Below are positions 1 through 10,277 of a stretch of 64,000 bases of DNA, one piece after another. Where the stretch lies: assembly GCF_000732925.1 (NCBI RefSeq), contig NZ_CP008953.1, positions 4,340,001-4,404,000 of the forward strand. The letters run 5' to 3'. Under the pieces are notes generated by a model. That model made no database searches. It was given only the letters and a program-made list of their open reading frames with translations, and was not told the origin of the DNA. The DNA comes from Amycolatopsis japonica (GTDB taxonomy: Bacteria; Actinomycetota; Actinomycetes; Mycobacteriales; Pseudonocardiaceae). The first letter of the stretch is position 1; each line of letters begins with the position of its first letter. Made by a program: the position numbers and the translations under genes.

Positions 1-1
1 G

Positions 2-514
2 ACCGCCTACACCTCCGACGAACTCGCCGAGCTGCTCAGTGAGTCGCGCCGTGAGGGGTTGCTTGAGCATTCCGAGCACCAGCGCCTGAGCAAGACGCTG
101 TCCTCGGTGGAGAAGACGGTCGCGGACGTGCTGGTCCCGACGGCCCAGCTGACCACGCTGCCCTGCTCGCCCACGTTGGGCGACGTCGAACGCGCGGTGT
201 CCTCGACCGGGTTCTCCCGCTTCCCGGTGTGCACCGACGACGGGACGCTGACCGGCTACATCCACGTCAAGGACATCCTCGATCTCGTGGGCGAGGACCC
301 GACCACCGTGGTGCCGTCGGACAAGACGCGGGCGCTCACCGAACTGCACGCCGACGCCCGGCTGGACGAGGCGCTTTCGGCGATGCGCAAGGAAGGCAGC
401 CACCTGGCGCGGGCGCTGAGCCCGGCCGGGGCCGCGGTCGGCGTCGTCGCGCTGGAGGACCTCGTCGAGGAATACGTGGGAACTGTCCGCGACGGTACCC
501 ACGTCATGTCATGA
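2..514 (+). CDS. CorC/CNNM-type CBS-domain protein, 3' part
   Basis: The frame is open from the left window edge, so the true start lies outside. What remains is a CBS-domain pair: the segment with DVLVP followed by a conserved FSRFPV region and YIHVKDIL is the classic CBS repeat of the hemolysin C / CorC / CNNM family. Those proteins have an N-terminal DUF21 membrane domain, expected upstream of the window, and are linked to divalent cation transport. The last motif, VVALEDLVEEYVG, resembles the VTLEDIVEEIVGEI element that precedes the CorC_HlyC domain; that domain seems absent because the protein stops about ten residues later. The stop overlaps the next gene start as ATGA, so the two genes are probably co-translated. 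Confidence 0.85.
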   Translation, partial: TAYTSDELAELLSESRREGLLEHSEHQRLSKTLSSVEKTVADVLVPTAQLTTLPCSPTLGDVERAVSSTGFSRFPVCTDDGTLTGYIHVKDILDLVGEDPTTVVPSDKTRALTELHADARLDEALSAMRKEGSHLARALSPAGAAVGVVALEDLVEEYVGTVRDGTHVMS

Positions 515-1422
515 CCGGCCTGATCGTCCTTCCCGAGCCCGTCTGGCGGGCTCGGGAGGACGACCACGTCACGCGGATGCGGCGCTGGACGACACCGCAC
601 CAGCGCCGCCGCTCGCGGGGCGAGAAGCATCCGGTGCTCGACTTCCTCTTCAGCTACTACTCGCACCGGCCAGGGCATCTCGAGCGCTGGCAGCCGGGCC
701 CGGGTGTCGTGCTCGAAGGCGCGTCCGCGCGCCGGTTCCTGGAGCGGAAGGGCTACCTGGAGACTCCGGACGGCGTCATGCTCGACCCGGAGGGCTTCAC
801 CGAGGGCCGGGCCAAGACCGCGGAATTCGTTCTCCGGCTGCTTTCCGCGACCGCGTCCCGCTCGCCGAGACTCAGTTGTTTCGGGCTTCACGAATGGGCA
901 ATGGTTTACCGGGAATCGGCGAATGAGGTTCGCCACTCACAACTCCCGCTCCGGCTCGGCTCGGCCGGGACCGACGGCGTCGTCGAGTCGCTCGAGATCC
1001 GATGCGGACATTTCGACGCGTTTCGGTTCTTCACCGAGCCCGCTCGGCCACTCAACACCCTGCGGCCGGCACGGGAAGACCAGGTCGACTTCGAGCAGCC
1101 GGGCTGCCTGCACGCCAACATGGACTTGTTCAAGTGGGCGTACAAGCTCGATCCGTTCGTCCCGGCCGAACTGGTCGGGGACTGCTTCGAACTGGCCGCG
1201 GACATCCGCGAGCTGGACATGCGGGCCAGCCCGTACGATCTGGCGTCGTTCGGGTACTCGCCCGTGCGGATCGAGACCCCGGAAGGCCGTGCCGAGTATG
1301 CCCGCGCGCAGGCCGGGTTCGCCCGCCGGGCCGCGCCGCTGCGTGAGCACCTGATAGCGCATTGCCAACGGCTCCTGGCCGAGTTAAAGAAGGTTCCCGC
1401 GACACGCGAAAAACAACTGTGA
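511..1422 (+). CDS. putative 3-methyladenine DNA glycosylase family protein
   Basis: A 303-residue protein starting at the ATG inside the ATGA overlap with the CBS-domain gene. The opening MTGLIVLPEPVWRAR and the block EKHPVLDFLFSYYSHRP are typical of an actinobacterial family usually annotated as 3-methyladenine DNA glycosylase, though I see no helix-hairpin-helix motif that would prove base-excision activity. The annotation should be read as a family name rather than a shown reaction. There is no signal peptide or membrane segment, so it is probably cytoplasmic. The translational coupling to a CorC-like membrane gene gives no clear functional link. A longer reading of the same frame from position 229 exists but would overlap the neighbour by nearly 300 bases. 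Confidence 0.75.
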   Translation: MTGLIVLPEPVWRAREDDHVTRMRRWTTPHQRRRSRGEKHPVLDFLFSYYSHRPGHLERWQPGPGVVLEGASARRFLERKGYLETPDGVMLDPEGFTEGRAKTAEFVLRLLSATASRSPRLSCFGLHEWAMVYRESANEVRHSQLPLRLGSAGTDGVVESLEIRCGHFDAFRFFTEPARPLNTLRPAREDQVDFEQPGCLHANMDLFKWAYKLDPFVPAELVGDCFELAADIRELDMRASPYDLASFGYSPVRIETPEGRAEYARAQAGFARRAAPLREHLIAHCQRLLAELKKVPATREKQL

Positions 1423-1515
1423 GTCGTCGCATTCCCCGTAACATCCTCCCCTGTTAGAGTGATAACGGTTTGATTGCATACGCAGCGCGAGCGCGCACGT
1501 TTCGAAAGGACAACG

Positions 1516-2202
1516 ATGGGGCGACACAGCGTGGCCGAGGAGCCGGTGCCGCATCCCCTCGACCCGCCGAAGCGGCCTCAGGGTCGCGGTGAGGCGACCG
1601 GTTCGCACCGGATCGTCGGGAAGAAGGCCCCACGGCGGCGGATCGCCAAATGGCCCATCGCCTGCCTGGTCCTCGTGGTCCTGGTCGCGATCGGCGTGTT
1701 CGGCTGGAACTGGGCGGACGGCGAGCTCAACACCCGCGCCGAAGCCCAGGCCAAGGCGTGCAGCGCCGGCGACACCCCGATGCGGGTCATCGTCACCCCC
1801 AGCATCGAGAAGCCGGTCCGTGCGGCGGCCGAGCGGTGGAACAACGCCGCGACCGTGGTCCGCGATCACTGCGTGATCATCCAGATCGACGCGTTGTCCT
1901 CCGCTTCGGTGCTCGACGGCCTCGTCGGACGGACCAACCTCGACTCCATCGGCGGCCTTCCCGCCGCCTGGATCCCTGAGTCTTCCTACTGGGTGACCGA
2001 GCTGAACACCGCCAAGCCCGAGCTGGTCGGTTCGCCCGCCCAGTCCGTCGCGACGGCGCGTTCGGCCGACTACCCGCTCGTCGGGCTCGCCGGCAAGAAC
2101 ATCGACGAGGTCCAGATGCGCGCCGCGCAGACGTTCCGCCAGTACCTCCAGCAGCCCGCCCAGCAGGCCGACTTCGCGGCTGCGGGTATCAAGGCCACCT
2201 GA
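1516..2202 (+). CDS. membrane-anchored MGRHS-type protein with a short solute-binding-like domain
   Basis: The chosen ATG at 1516 has a good ribosome-binding site, GAAAGGA at 1504-1510; an upstream in-frame start at 1474 lacks one. The N-terminus MGRHS is shared by many actinobacterial cell-envelope proteins. Residues 1-45 are a basic cytoplasmic tail, residues about 46-68 form one transmembrane helix, and the rest is predicted outside the cell. The external part contains MRVIVTPSIEKPV and WNN segments that resemble the start of an extracellular solute-binding / vWA-linked fold, and it ends with FRQYLQQPAQQADFAAAGI, which resembles the end of such domains, but at 228 residues it is much shorter than those relatives. 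No exact function can be named. Confidence 0.75.
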   Translation: MGRHSVAEEPVPHPLDPPKRPQGRGEATGSHRIVGKKAPRRRIAKWPIACLVLVVLVAIGVFGWNWADGELNTRAEAQAKACSAGDTPMRVIVTPSIEKPVRAAAERWNNAATVVRDHCVIIQIDALSSASVLDGLVGRTNLDSIGGLPAAWIPESSYWVTELNTAKPELVGSPAQSVATARSADYPLVGLAGKNIDEVQMRAAQTFRQYLQQPAQQADFAAAGIKAT

Positions 2203-2213
2203 GGCCCCGAACC

Positions 2214-2256
2214 ACGGGAAAGGCCCCTTCGCCGCTCGGGAAGGGGCCTTTCCCGT
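2214..2256. terminator. GC-rich hairpin after the MGRHS gene
   Basis: Perfect 17-base inverted repeat (arms 2214-2230 and 2240-2256) with a 9-base loop, twelve bases after the stop at 2202. It is a likely intrinsic-type terminator without a clear U tract, as is usual at this GC content. Confidence 0.7.
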
Positions 2257-2333
2257 ACCTCCGCCTCGTGAGTGTGGGGACGGTTAGGGCCAAGGGTGTC
2301 TTGGACTTCTGCTGAACTCGACCTTCACACCTT

Positions 2334-2398
2334 CCCAAGTACATGAAGGCCCCCTTCACTGCGCTAGACGCAGTGAAGGGGGCCTTCATGTACTTGGG
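2334..2398. terminator. 30-bp-arm palindrome of the TGAAGGCC family
   Basis: Perfect inverted repeat, arms 2334-2363 and 2369-2398, loop CTAGA. The core ACATGAAGGCCCCCTT recurs at 38281-38339 with a different inner stem but the same CTAGA loop, and a sister core CGTGAAGGCCTCCTT occurs at 29229, 57599 and 59055. All lie beyond gene ends, which suggests a dispersed terminator-like element. Confidence 0.65.
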
Positions 2399-2469
2399 AC
2401 GCCAGTACCAGCGGGCCAAGTCCTCGTGAGTGGTGAGAACGATTAGCACCAACCGTGTCCGACGGTTTG

Positions 2470-2576
2470 GCGTGATCCGACGGACGACACACGTGACGGA
2501 ACGGACGACACACGTGCCCAGACGGACGACTCGCGTGATGTCCCTCCAGACACGCGTGTCGTCCACCTGATCACGC
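2470..2576. repeat. array of about 21-bp GACGACACACGTG repeats, partly inverted
   Basis: Three forward units of the type ACGGACGACACACGTG (with one ACTCGCGTG variant) are followed by two inverted units containing CACGCGTGTCGTCC. The same unit makes the array at 57840-57955. There are no unique spacers, so it is not a CRISPR array. Confidence 0.6.
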
Positions 2577-2598
2577 AAGACTCCCGATTCGGTCCCGG

Positions 2599-2640
2599 CC
2601 TCGTGAGTGTTGGGACCGTTAGAACCCAACACTCACGAGG
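2599..2640 (-). terminator. hairpin at the 3' end of the aldo/keto reductase gene
   Basis: Perfect 16-base arms at 2599-2614 and 2625-2640 with a 10-base loop. The right arm contains the stop codon of the minus-strand aldo/keto reductase gene (2633-2635), so the hairpin is well placed to end that transcript. Confidence 0.65.
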
Positions 2641-3457
2641 AGAAGGTGTCCGGGTCCGGGCCGGTGCGCGTCCCGTCGTCGAACTCGGCGAGCGCGGCGA
2701 GATCGTCTTCGGCGAGTTCGAAGTCGAAGACGTCGAAGTTCTCGCGGATCCGGGACGGTGTCACGGATTTCGGGATCGCGACCGTGCCGAGCTGCAGATG
2801 CCAGCGCAGCACGAGCTGCGCCGGGCTCTTGCCGTATTTGGCGGCGAGGGCGGTCAGCGTCGCGTCCGAGAGCAAAGAGCCTTGCGTCAGCGGGCTCCAC
2901 GCCTCGGTGACGATGCCGTGCTCGGCGTGGAACTCCCGCAACGCCTTCTGCTGAAGCCGGGGATGCAGCTCGACCTGGTTGACCGCGGGCACGATCCCGG
3001 TCTCGTCGAACAGCCGCCGCAGATGCGGGACGTGGAAGTTCGACACCCCGATCGCGCGCACCCGGCCGTCCGCGTAAAGCTTTTCCAGCGCCCGCCAGGT
3101 TTCGACGTACTTCCCGCGGGCGGGCATCGGCCAGTGGATCAGGTAGAGGTCGACGTGGTCCAGCCCGAGCTCCGCGAGGCTCGCGTCGAACGCCCGCAGC
3201 GCCTCGTCGTAACCGTGGCCCGGATTCGGCAGTTTCGTGGTGATGAACAGTTCGTCGCGGGGGACGTCCGATGAGCGGATCGCCTCGCCGACACCGGCTT
3301 CGTTCCGGTACGACGCGGCGGTGTCGATGCTGCGGTACCCGGTCTCGATGGCGGTCCGGACGACCTTGGCCGTATCGCCCGCGGGCACCTGCCAGACGCC
3401 GAAACCGAGTTGGGGGATGGCTACCTCGTTGTTCAGGACGACGGAAGGCACGGCCAT
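2633..3457 (-). CDS. aldo/keto reductase (AKR family, 2,5-didehydrogluconate reductase-like)
   Basis: This 274-residue protein is a complete single-domain TIM-barrel NADPH-dependent oxidoreductase. The four catalytic residues are present: Asp45, Tyr50 (in the DTAASYRNE segment), Lys75 (TTKLPN) and His108 (LIHWP). The C-terminal IPKSVTPSRIRENFDVFDF motif binds the 2'-phosphate of NADPH in the family. It resembles the bacterial AKR5-like group that reduces small ketones and aldehydes; the natural substrate cannot be read from the sequence. It lies 48 bases downstream of the XRE regulator gene on the same strand, so both may share a transcript. It ends in a hairpin at 2599-2640. Confidence 0.93.
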   Translation of the reverse strand: MAVPSVVLNNEVAIPQLGFGVWQVPAGDTAKVVRTAIETGYRSIDTAASYRNEAGVGEAIRSSDVPRDELFITTKLPNPGHGYDEALRAFDASLAELGLDHVDLYLIHWPMPARGKYVETWRALEKLYADGRVRAIGVSNFHVPHLRRLFDETGIVPAVNQVELHPRLQQKALREFHAEHGIVTEAWSPLTQGSLLSDATLTALAAKYGKSPAQLVLRWHLQLGTVAIPKSVTPSRIRENFDVFDFELAEDDLAALAEFDDGTRTGPDPDTFSS

Positions 3458-3505
3458 GGAAGGGAAATCCTCACTGGGTTCGGTGGCAGGGCTTCTTGCC
3501 CCGCA

Positions 3506-4333
3506 TCATTCCACCCCGCGCGCGGCATACGCGCGCAAATACTCCGCCGTGTCCGCGTCGGCCGGGAAGAACGACTCGATCACCAGCTCGGCGACCGTGA
3601 CGTCCAGCGGCGTGCCGAAGGTCGAGACCGTGCTGAAGAACGTGAGTTCGGCGTCCTCGTGCCGCAGCTTCAGCGGGACGAAGATGTCGCCCGGTCCGGG
3701 GACCTCCACCTCGGGGACGGGATCCGCGCACGGATAGGTGAGCAGTTCCTCCAGCAGCTCGGTCAGCATCGGGTCGGCGGTCTGGATCACCTGACGCCGC
3801 AGCCTGCCGAGCAGATGGGCACGCCACTCCCCCAGGTTCAGCACGTGCGGCGCCATCCCGTCCGGATGCAGCGTCACCCGCAGGACGTTGACCGGCGGCG
3901 TCATCAAGGCGGGCGAGACCAGGTCGGTCATCAGCGAGATGCTCGCGTTGGCGTCGACCAGGTTCCACCAGCGGTCGACGACGGCGGCCGGGTACGGCTC
4001 GTGGCCTGCCATCAGCTGGCGCACCGCCTTGCGGACCGCCTCCAGCTCCGGGGCGGCGAGACCGGTTTCGGCGTACGCGGGCGCGTAACCCGCGGCCAGC
4101 AGCAGCTGATTGCGTTCCCGCAAGGGCACCTCCAGGTGTTCGCCGAGCCGCAGCACCATCTCGCGGCTGGGCTTGGACCGGCCGGTTTCGACGAAGCTCA
4201 GGTGCCGGGTGGAGATGTCCGCCGAGATGGCGAGGTCCAGCTGGCTGATCCGGCGGCGGTCACGCCATTCACGGAGGAGTTCCCCGACGGGACGGCCCGC
4301 GCGGCCCGCGGTCAGTGTGGTCGTCACGATCAC
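3506..4333 (-). CDS. XRE-family regulator with MmyB-like ligand-binding domain
   Basis: The 275-residue protein has an N-terminal helix-turn-helix (residues about 15-75, with RRISQLDLAISADISTRHLSFVETGRSKPSREM) and a C-terminal MmyB-like PAS-type domain marked by YPAAVVDRWWNLVDAN, FVPLKLRHEDAELTFFSTVSTFGTP and ESFFPAD. Proteins with this layout are common actinobacterial repressors or activators; some MmyB-like domains bind fatty acids. The gene is divergent from the SnoaL-like gene at 4448 with 114 bases between the starts, a layout in which the regulator often controls its divergent partner. The downstream aldo/keto reductase lies on the same strand and could also belong to the regulon. Confidence 0.92.
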   Translation of the reverse strand: MIVTTTLTAGRAGRPVGELLREWRDRRRISQLDLAISADISTRHLSFVETGRSKPSREMVLRLGEHLEVPLRERNQLLLAAGYAPAYAETGLAAPELEAVRKAVRQLMAGHEPYPAAVVDRWWNLVDANASISLMTDLVSPALMTPPVNVLRVTLHPDGMAPHVLNLGEWRAHLLGRLRRQVIQTADPMLTELLEELLTYPCADPVPEVEVPGPGDIFVPLKLRHEDAELTFFSTVSTFGTPLDVTVAELVIESFFPADADTAEYLRAYAARGVE

Positions 4334-4447
4334 GAAACTACGGCCACCGGCGCCGGGCCGCCATTACCTCCCGCGTAATCGACGGGACCCACCCTCGGCC
4401 GACAGAGTTGCGGCATCGGTTACCCCACAACAGAACGAGGAGACACC

Positions 4448-4810
4448 ATGTCGGACATCCAGCGCGTCGCCGAGCAGTACATCGCCGTGTGGAACGAGAC
4501 CGACGCGGACAAGCGCCGCGCGCTCATCACCGAAGTGTTCACCGAGGACGCCGCCTACACCGACCCGCTCGGCGCCGTGACCGGCCACGACGGTGTCGAC
4601 GGCTTCATCGCCGGCGCGCAGGCCCAGTTCGCGGGCCTGAAGTTCAGCCTGCCCGCGGCGCCCGACGCGCATCACGACATCGCGCGGTTCCAGTGGTACC
4701 TCGGCCCGGAAGGCGCCGAGGAACCACTGGCGATCGGTTTCGACGTCATCACCGTCGAGGACGGCCGGATCAAGCAGGTGCTGGGCTTTCTCGACAAGAT
4801 GCCCGGCTGA
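4448..4810 (+). CDS. SnoaL-like (NTF2 superfamily) protein
   Basis: A 120-residue single-domain protein with an ACGAGGAGACACC ribosome-binding stretch before the ATG. The order of motifs, IAVWNETDADKRRALITEVFTEDAAYTDPLG early and then a central HHDIARFQWYLGP and a final VEDGRIKQVLGFLDKMPG, is characteristic of the SnoaL/NTF2 alpha+beta barrel. Members act as isomerases, cyclases, hydrolases or binding proteins, and the catalytic pocket cannot be assigned here. It is divergent from the MmyB-type regulator, which may control it. It converges with gcvP, whose stop codon is only three bases away from this stop, so no separate terminator fits between them. Confidence 0.9.
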   Translation: MSDIQRVAEQYIAVWNETDADKRRALITEVFTEDAAYTDPLGAVTGHDGVDGFIAGAQAQFAGLKFSLPAAPDAHHDIARFQWYLGPEGAEEPLAIGFDVITVEDGRIKQVLGFLDKMPG

Positions 4811-4813
4811 CGA

Positions 4814-7693
<2,880 letters not shown>

Positions 7694-7756
7694 CGGGGAC
7701 CTCCCAAGACGCGGGGGTGGGGCCGGGACGGATTGTCCTGGCCCTCCCCACTCTGT

Positions 7757-7962
7757 CCGTACCCCCGAGGGGGCGCCTGAGAGTTTCGCCCGAGTGTTGA
7801 GCCGGGCTTGCACCGTCGGCGGGGCCGCCAGGCTGTGACCTGGCGAACCACTTTCCAGAGGCGTCTCTTCCGCGCGGTCCAGGGTGCCTGAGAGGTTCCG
7901 GGGAGGACTTGCTCCTTCGGCGCCGAGCTCAACGGTTATCGGCTCGGTCTCTCCCGCGCGGA
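7757..7962 (-). promoter_or_regulatory. tandem glycine riboswitch upstream of gcvP
   Basis: Read on the minus strand, two aptamers follow each other. The first (about 7958-7884) contains GGGAGAGACCGAGCCGAT and then GCCGAAGGAGCAAG and CCTCTCAGGC. The second (about 7872-7774) contains GAAGAGACGCCTCTGG, GCCGACGGTGCAAGCCCG and ACTCTCAGGCGCC. These are the conserved glycine-riboswitch blocks, and the tandem layout in front of gcvP is the classical one. The remaining leader (7756-7694) runs to the ribosome-binding site. Family knowledge predicts that glycine binding turns gcvP expression on. The 319-base gap 7694-8012 is explained by this leader and the gcvP promoter. Confidence 0.95.
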
Positions 7963-8012
7963 TTCGTCGACCGCGGAAGTGAGCCTACCCTGCCGCTCGC
8001 GCGGCCTCATGA

Positions 8013-8594
8013 TCAGCCGGTGCGACGGGCGTTGCGGCGCTGCGTGAGCTCGTCCGGCGTGACCGTTTCGATCACGCCGCCGTCGGCCCGTTCGGCCGGG
8101 AACTCGTGGATGGTGCCGCTGATCTCCTGCATCGCGCCACTGACCGCGATGCCGAAGACACCCTGCCCGCCCTGGAGTAAATCGACGATCTCTTCGGGCG
8201 AGGTGCACTCGTAGACGGTGGTGCCGTCCGAGAACAGGGTGACCTTGGCGAGGTCGCGGACGCCGCGCAGGCGCAGGTGGTCGACCGCGACGCGGATGTT
8301 CTGCAGCGAGACACCGGTGTCCAGCAGCCGCTTGACCACCTTCAGGACGAGGATGTCCTTGAACGAGTAAAGCCGCTGCGAGCCGGAACCGTGTGCCGTG
8401 CGGATGCTCGGCGCGACCAGCTTCGTACGGGCCCAGTAGTCGAGCTGCCGGTAGGTGATCCCGGCGATCTGGCAGGCGGCCGGGCCGCGGTAGCCGACGA
8501 GTTCGTCCGGGAGGGAAGAGTCGGGGAACAGCTCGCCCTGCTCGCCGTCAGCGACCGGAACGAGCGGCTCTTGAGGGCTACCAGCCTCGACCAC
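8013..8594 (-). CDS. MerR-family regulator, Rv1830-like
   Basis: A 193-residue MerR-type protein. The core ELVGYRGPAACQIAGITYRQ starts the winged helix, followed by SFKDILVLKVVKRLLDTGVS and FSDGTTVYECTSPEEIVDLL. As I recall, this is very close to the mycobacterial protein Rv1830, which sits next to gcvB in the same order. I chose the GTG at 8594 because GGGGAGG lies six bases upstream and because the resulting N-terminus has the length of the mycobacterial relative; in-frame starts at 8696 and 8726 would add 34 or 44 residues. It is transcribed away from the TetR gene at 8862 and towards gcvP. Its targets are unknown; a ligand-binding cysteine site is not visible. Confidence 0.9.
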   Translation of the reverse strand: MVEAGSPQEPLVPVADGEQGELFPDSSLPDELVGYRGPAACQIAGITYRQLDYWARTKLVAPSIRTAHGSGSQRLYSFKDILVLKVVKRLLDTGVSLQNIRVAVDHLRLRGVRDLAKVTLFSDGTTVYECTSPEEIVDLLQGGQGVFGIAVSGAMQEISGTIHEFPAERADGGVIETVTPDELTQRRNARRTG

Positions 8595-8854
8595 GCCATG
8601 CCTCCCCTCGCCCGACCTGGCGGCCGGCGAACAAAGCCGCGCGGACCCACGGGAGTCCGCACCGGAGTTCCTCGTCAAGACGAATGCCCCAGACATCCGA
8701 ATCACACCTTGGCGATTCACCTTCATTGAAGGTAAGCGCGTCCGGCAAACCGGTCAACGCGACGCGCGGTCGGCCTCAAGCTCTTCTTGAGGCTTGTCGA
8801 GGACAGTCCCCCGTTCGGCCGCACACTTGCCGGATTTACTCAGTCGTGTTAATT

Positions 8855-8872
8855 TTTACTCATGCAAGTAAA
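8855..8872 (+). promoter_or_regulatory. palindrome over the start codon of the TetR gene
   Basis: TTTACTCATGCAAGTAAA has matching arms TTTACT and AGTAAA around TGCA, and encloses the ATG at 8862. A second TTTACT lies at 8835-8840. No ribosome-binding site precedes the ATG, so translation may be leaderless. An autoregulatory operator for the TetR protein is a reasonable guess. Confidence 0.4.
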
Positions 8873-9506
8873 TCCCTCCACCCAAACTGCCCTGCAAGAG
8901 GTTCAGGCGGAGCTGGGGCTCTCGGTCACCGAGGCGGCCCGGCGGGCCCAGATCGTCGGGGCCGCGATCGCGACGATCGCCGACTTCGGCTACCACAAGA
9001 CGTCGTTCGCGAAGATCAAGGAGCGGGCCGGGCTGTCCAGCACCCGGATCATCTCCTACCACTTCACCAACAAGGCCGGCCTGATGCAGGCCGTGGTCAC
9101 CACCGCGACCGGGATGAAGGACAAGTTCCTCGAGGAGCGCATCGAGGGCAGGACCGACCGTGCCGGGCTGCTGCGCGGCTACATCGAGGCGGAGATCGCC
9201 TTCCTCGGCTCGTACCCGGAACTGGTGCGGGTCATGGTCGAGATGGCTTCGAGCGGCTCGGACGCCGAGGGCTGGTTCATGTCGGCGCCGCTCGTCGAGG
9301 AGTTCCGGACCGGACGGCTCGAACGTCAGCTGCGCCAGGGCCAGCAGGAAGGCGCTTTCGGCGACTTCGCGGCGGACGTGATGGCTCTGTCGATCGCGCA
9401 GGCCATCGACGGCGTCGCGGCGAAGTTCGCGGCGGATCCGAAGCTGGACCTGGAGCGGTACGGCCGGGAGCTGGCGGACCTGTTCCTCAAGGCGACCGCG
9501 GCCTGA
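8862..9506 (+). CDS. TetR/AcrR-family transcriptional regulator
   Basis: The 214-residue protein has a TetR helix-turn-helix at residues about 28-75, with IATIADFGYHKTSFAKIKERAG and the recognition helix region STRIISYHFTNKAGLMQAVV. The remainder is the all-helical ligand-binding and dimer domain, which diverges between family members, so the inducer is not predictable. The gene interrupts a conserved minus-strand block (MerR regulator, bifunctional nuclease, ftsR, garA, gcvH) and is read from the opposite strand, which suggests local insertion in this lineage. There is no adjacent transporter or enzyme in the same direction. No Shine-Dalgarno sequence lies before the ATG. A bidirectional hairpin at 9537-9568 separates it from the converging nuclease gene. 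Confidence 0.92.
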   Translation: MQVNPSTQTALQEVQAELGLSVTEAARRAQIVGAAIATIADFGYHKTSFAKIKERAGLSSTRIISYHFTNKAGLMQAVVTTATGMKDKFLEERIEGRTDRAGLLRGYIEAEIAFLGSYPELVRVMVEMASSGSDAEGWFMSAPLVEEFRTGRLERQLRQGQQEGAFGDFAADVMALSIAQAIDGVAAKFAADPKLDLERYGRELADLFLKATAA

Positions 9507-9508
9507 CC

Positions 9509-9530
9509 CGCATTCAGAGGACTAAACGCA
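9509..9530. repeat. 22-bp imperfect palindrome, copy 1
   Basis: The 22 bases right after the TetR stop are shared, in reverse orientation, with 48459-48480 at 20 of 22 positions. The core is ATTCAGAGGACTAAA with flanking CGC and GC(A/G). Both copies sit directly at a gene 3' end. Confidence 0.5.
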
Positions 9531-9536
9531 TACGAA

Positions 9537-9568
9537 GAAGGGGCGGCACCATCAGGCGCCGCCCCTTC
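9537..9568. terminator. bidirectional terminator between convergent genes
   Basis: Perfect 11-base arms (GAAGGGGCGGC and its complement, 9537-9547 and 9558-9568) around a 10-base loop, placed between the converging TetR gene and the bifunctional nuclease gene. Confidence 0.75.
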
Positions 9569-9583
9569 GTCGAGTTCTCGGGA

Positions 9584-10057
9584 TCAGGTGTCCGCGCCGC
9601 GGAAGTCCTCCGGCGAGACCGAGTCGAGGAACTCGCGGAACTTCTCGACCTCGTCCTCCTGCTCGTCGGGGATGATGAGGCCCGCTTCCTCCAGCACCGC
9701 GTCGACGGCGTGGATGGGCACCCCCACCCGCAGCGCCAGCGCCACCGAATCGCTCGGCCGCGCCGAAACCCGGATGTCCCCGTCGAAGACCAGTTCCGCG
9801 AAGAACGTGCCTTCCTTCAGGTCGGTGATGACGACCTGTTCCAGCTCGCGGCCCAGCGCGCCGATGACCTCCTTGAGCAGGTCATGGGTCAGCGGACGGG
9901 CCGGGCGGACTCCCTGCTGCTCCAAGGCGATGGCGGTGGCCTCCACCGAGCCGATCCAGATCGGCAGGTAACGCTCGCCTTCGGTTTCCCGCAGCAACAA
10001 GATCGGCTGATTCGCGGGTAGCTCCACCCGCACGCCGACGACGCGCATCTCGCTCAT
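9584..10057 (-). CDS. bifunctional nuclease family protein (DUF151), Rv1829-like
   Basis: A 157-residue DUF151/BFN protein. The block MRVVGVRVELPANQPILLLRE, then RYLPIWIGSVEATAIALEQQGV and RPLTHDLL, and the later VSARPSDSVALALR are the family signature. Plant and bacterial members have reported DNase and RNase activity, but the in vivo role in Actinobacteria is not settled. The ATG at 10057 has GGGAGG nine bases upstream; longer frames run into non-coding sequence. It lies between two MerR-type genes exactly as Rv1829 does between Rv1828 and Rv1830 in mycobacteria. The last 25 residues are strongly acidic (DEQEDEVEKFREFLDSVSPEDF), also seen in relatives. Confidence 0.93.
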   Translation of the reverse strand: MSEMRVVGVRVELPANQPILLLRETEGERYLPIWIGSVEATAIALEQQGVRPARPLTHDLLKEVIGALGRELEQVVITDLKEGTFFAELVFDGDIRVSARPSDSVALALRVGVPIHAVDAVLEEAGLIIPDEQEDEVEKFREFLDSVSPEDFRGADT

Positions 10058-10277
10058 CGGGCTTCGCCTCCCTCTCGTGCGCACGGGCTGCAACGCTTGT
10101 CTCGACGACCAAGCGACGGTAGTCCCGACGCTACCCGTCTTCCGAGCGCTGTGCTCGCTGTCTCCGACATTCTCGGTTCGCCCGTGGCAAACCCGACTCT
10201 CACGGTACGGCATAGGGTGCCGAACATTCAGGCATTGACAAGTGGCCGTGCAACGGCTCCCGGTCCCCTGGAACCGT

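Larger units (their letters stand above)
2264..2622 (+). repeat. three copies of a CCTCGTGAGTG...TTAG intergenic element
   Basis: Copies at 2264-2287, 2422-2446 and 2599-2622 share CCTCGTGAGTG, a short variable part, and A(C)CGNTTAG. Related sequence in the opposite orientation appears near 57972-57985, and the CACTCACGAGG part near 41888-41898. The 430-base gap 2203-2632 holds no convincing gene: a minus-strand frame across it is built from the palindromes and repeats listed here. The element looks like a small dispersed family placed next to gene ends. Confidence 0.55.

Noticed and set aside
2470..2576. CRISPR array
   Set aside because: Units are adjacent and partly inverted, without unique spacers of constant length, and no cas genes are present.
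2189..2632. Minus-strand frame of 147 codons in the repeat-rich gap
   Set aside because: Its sequence is made of translated palindromes and repeats and starts in a hairpin.
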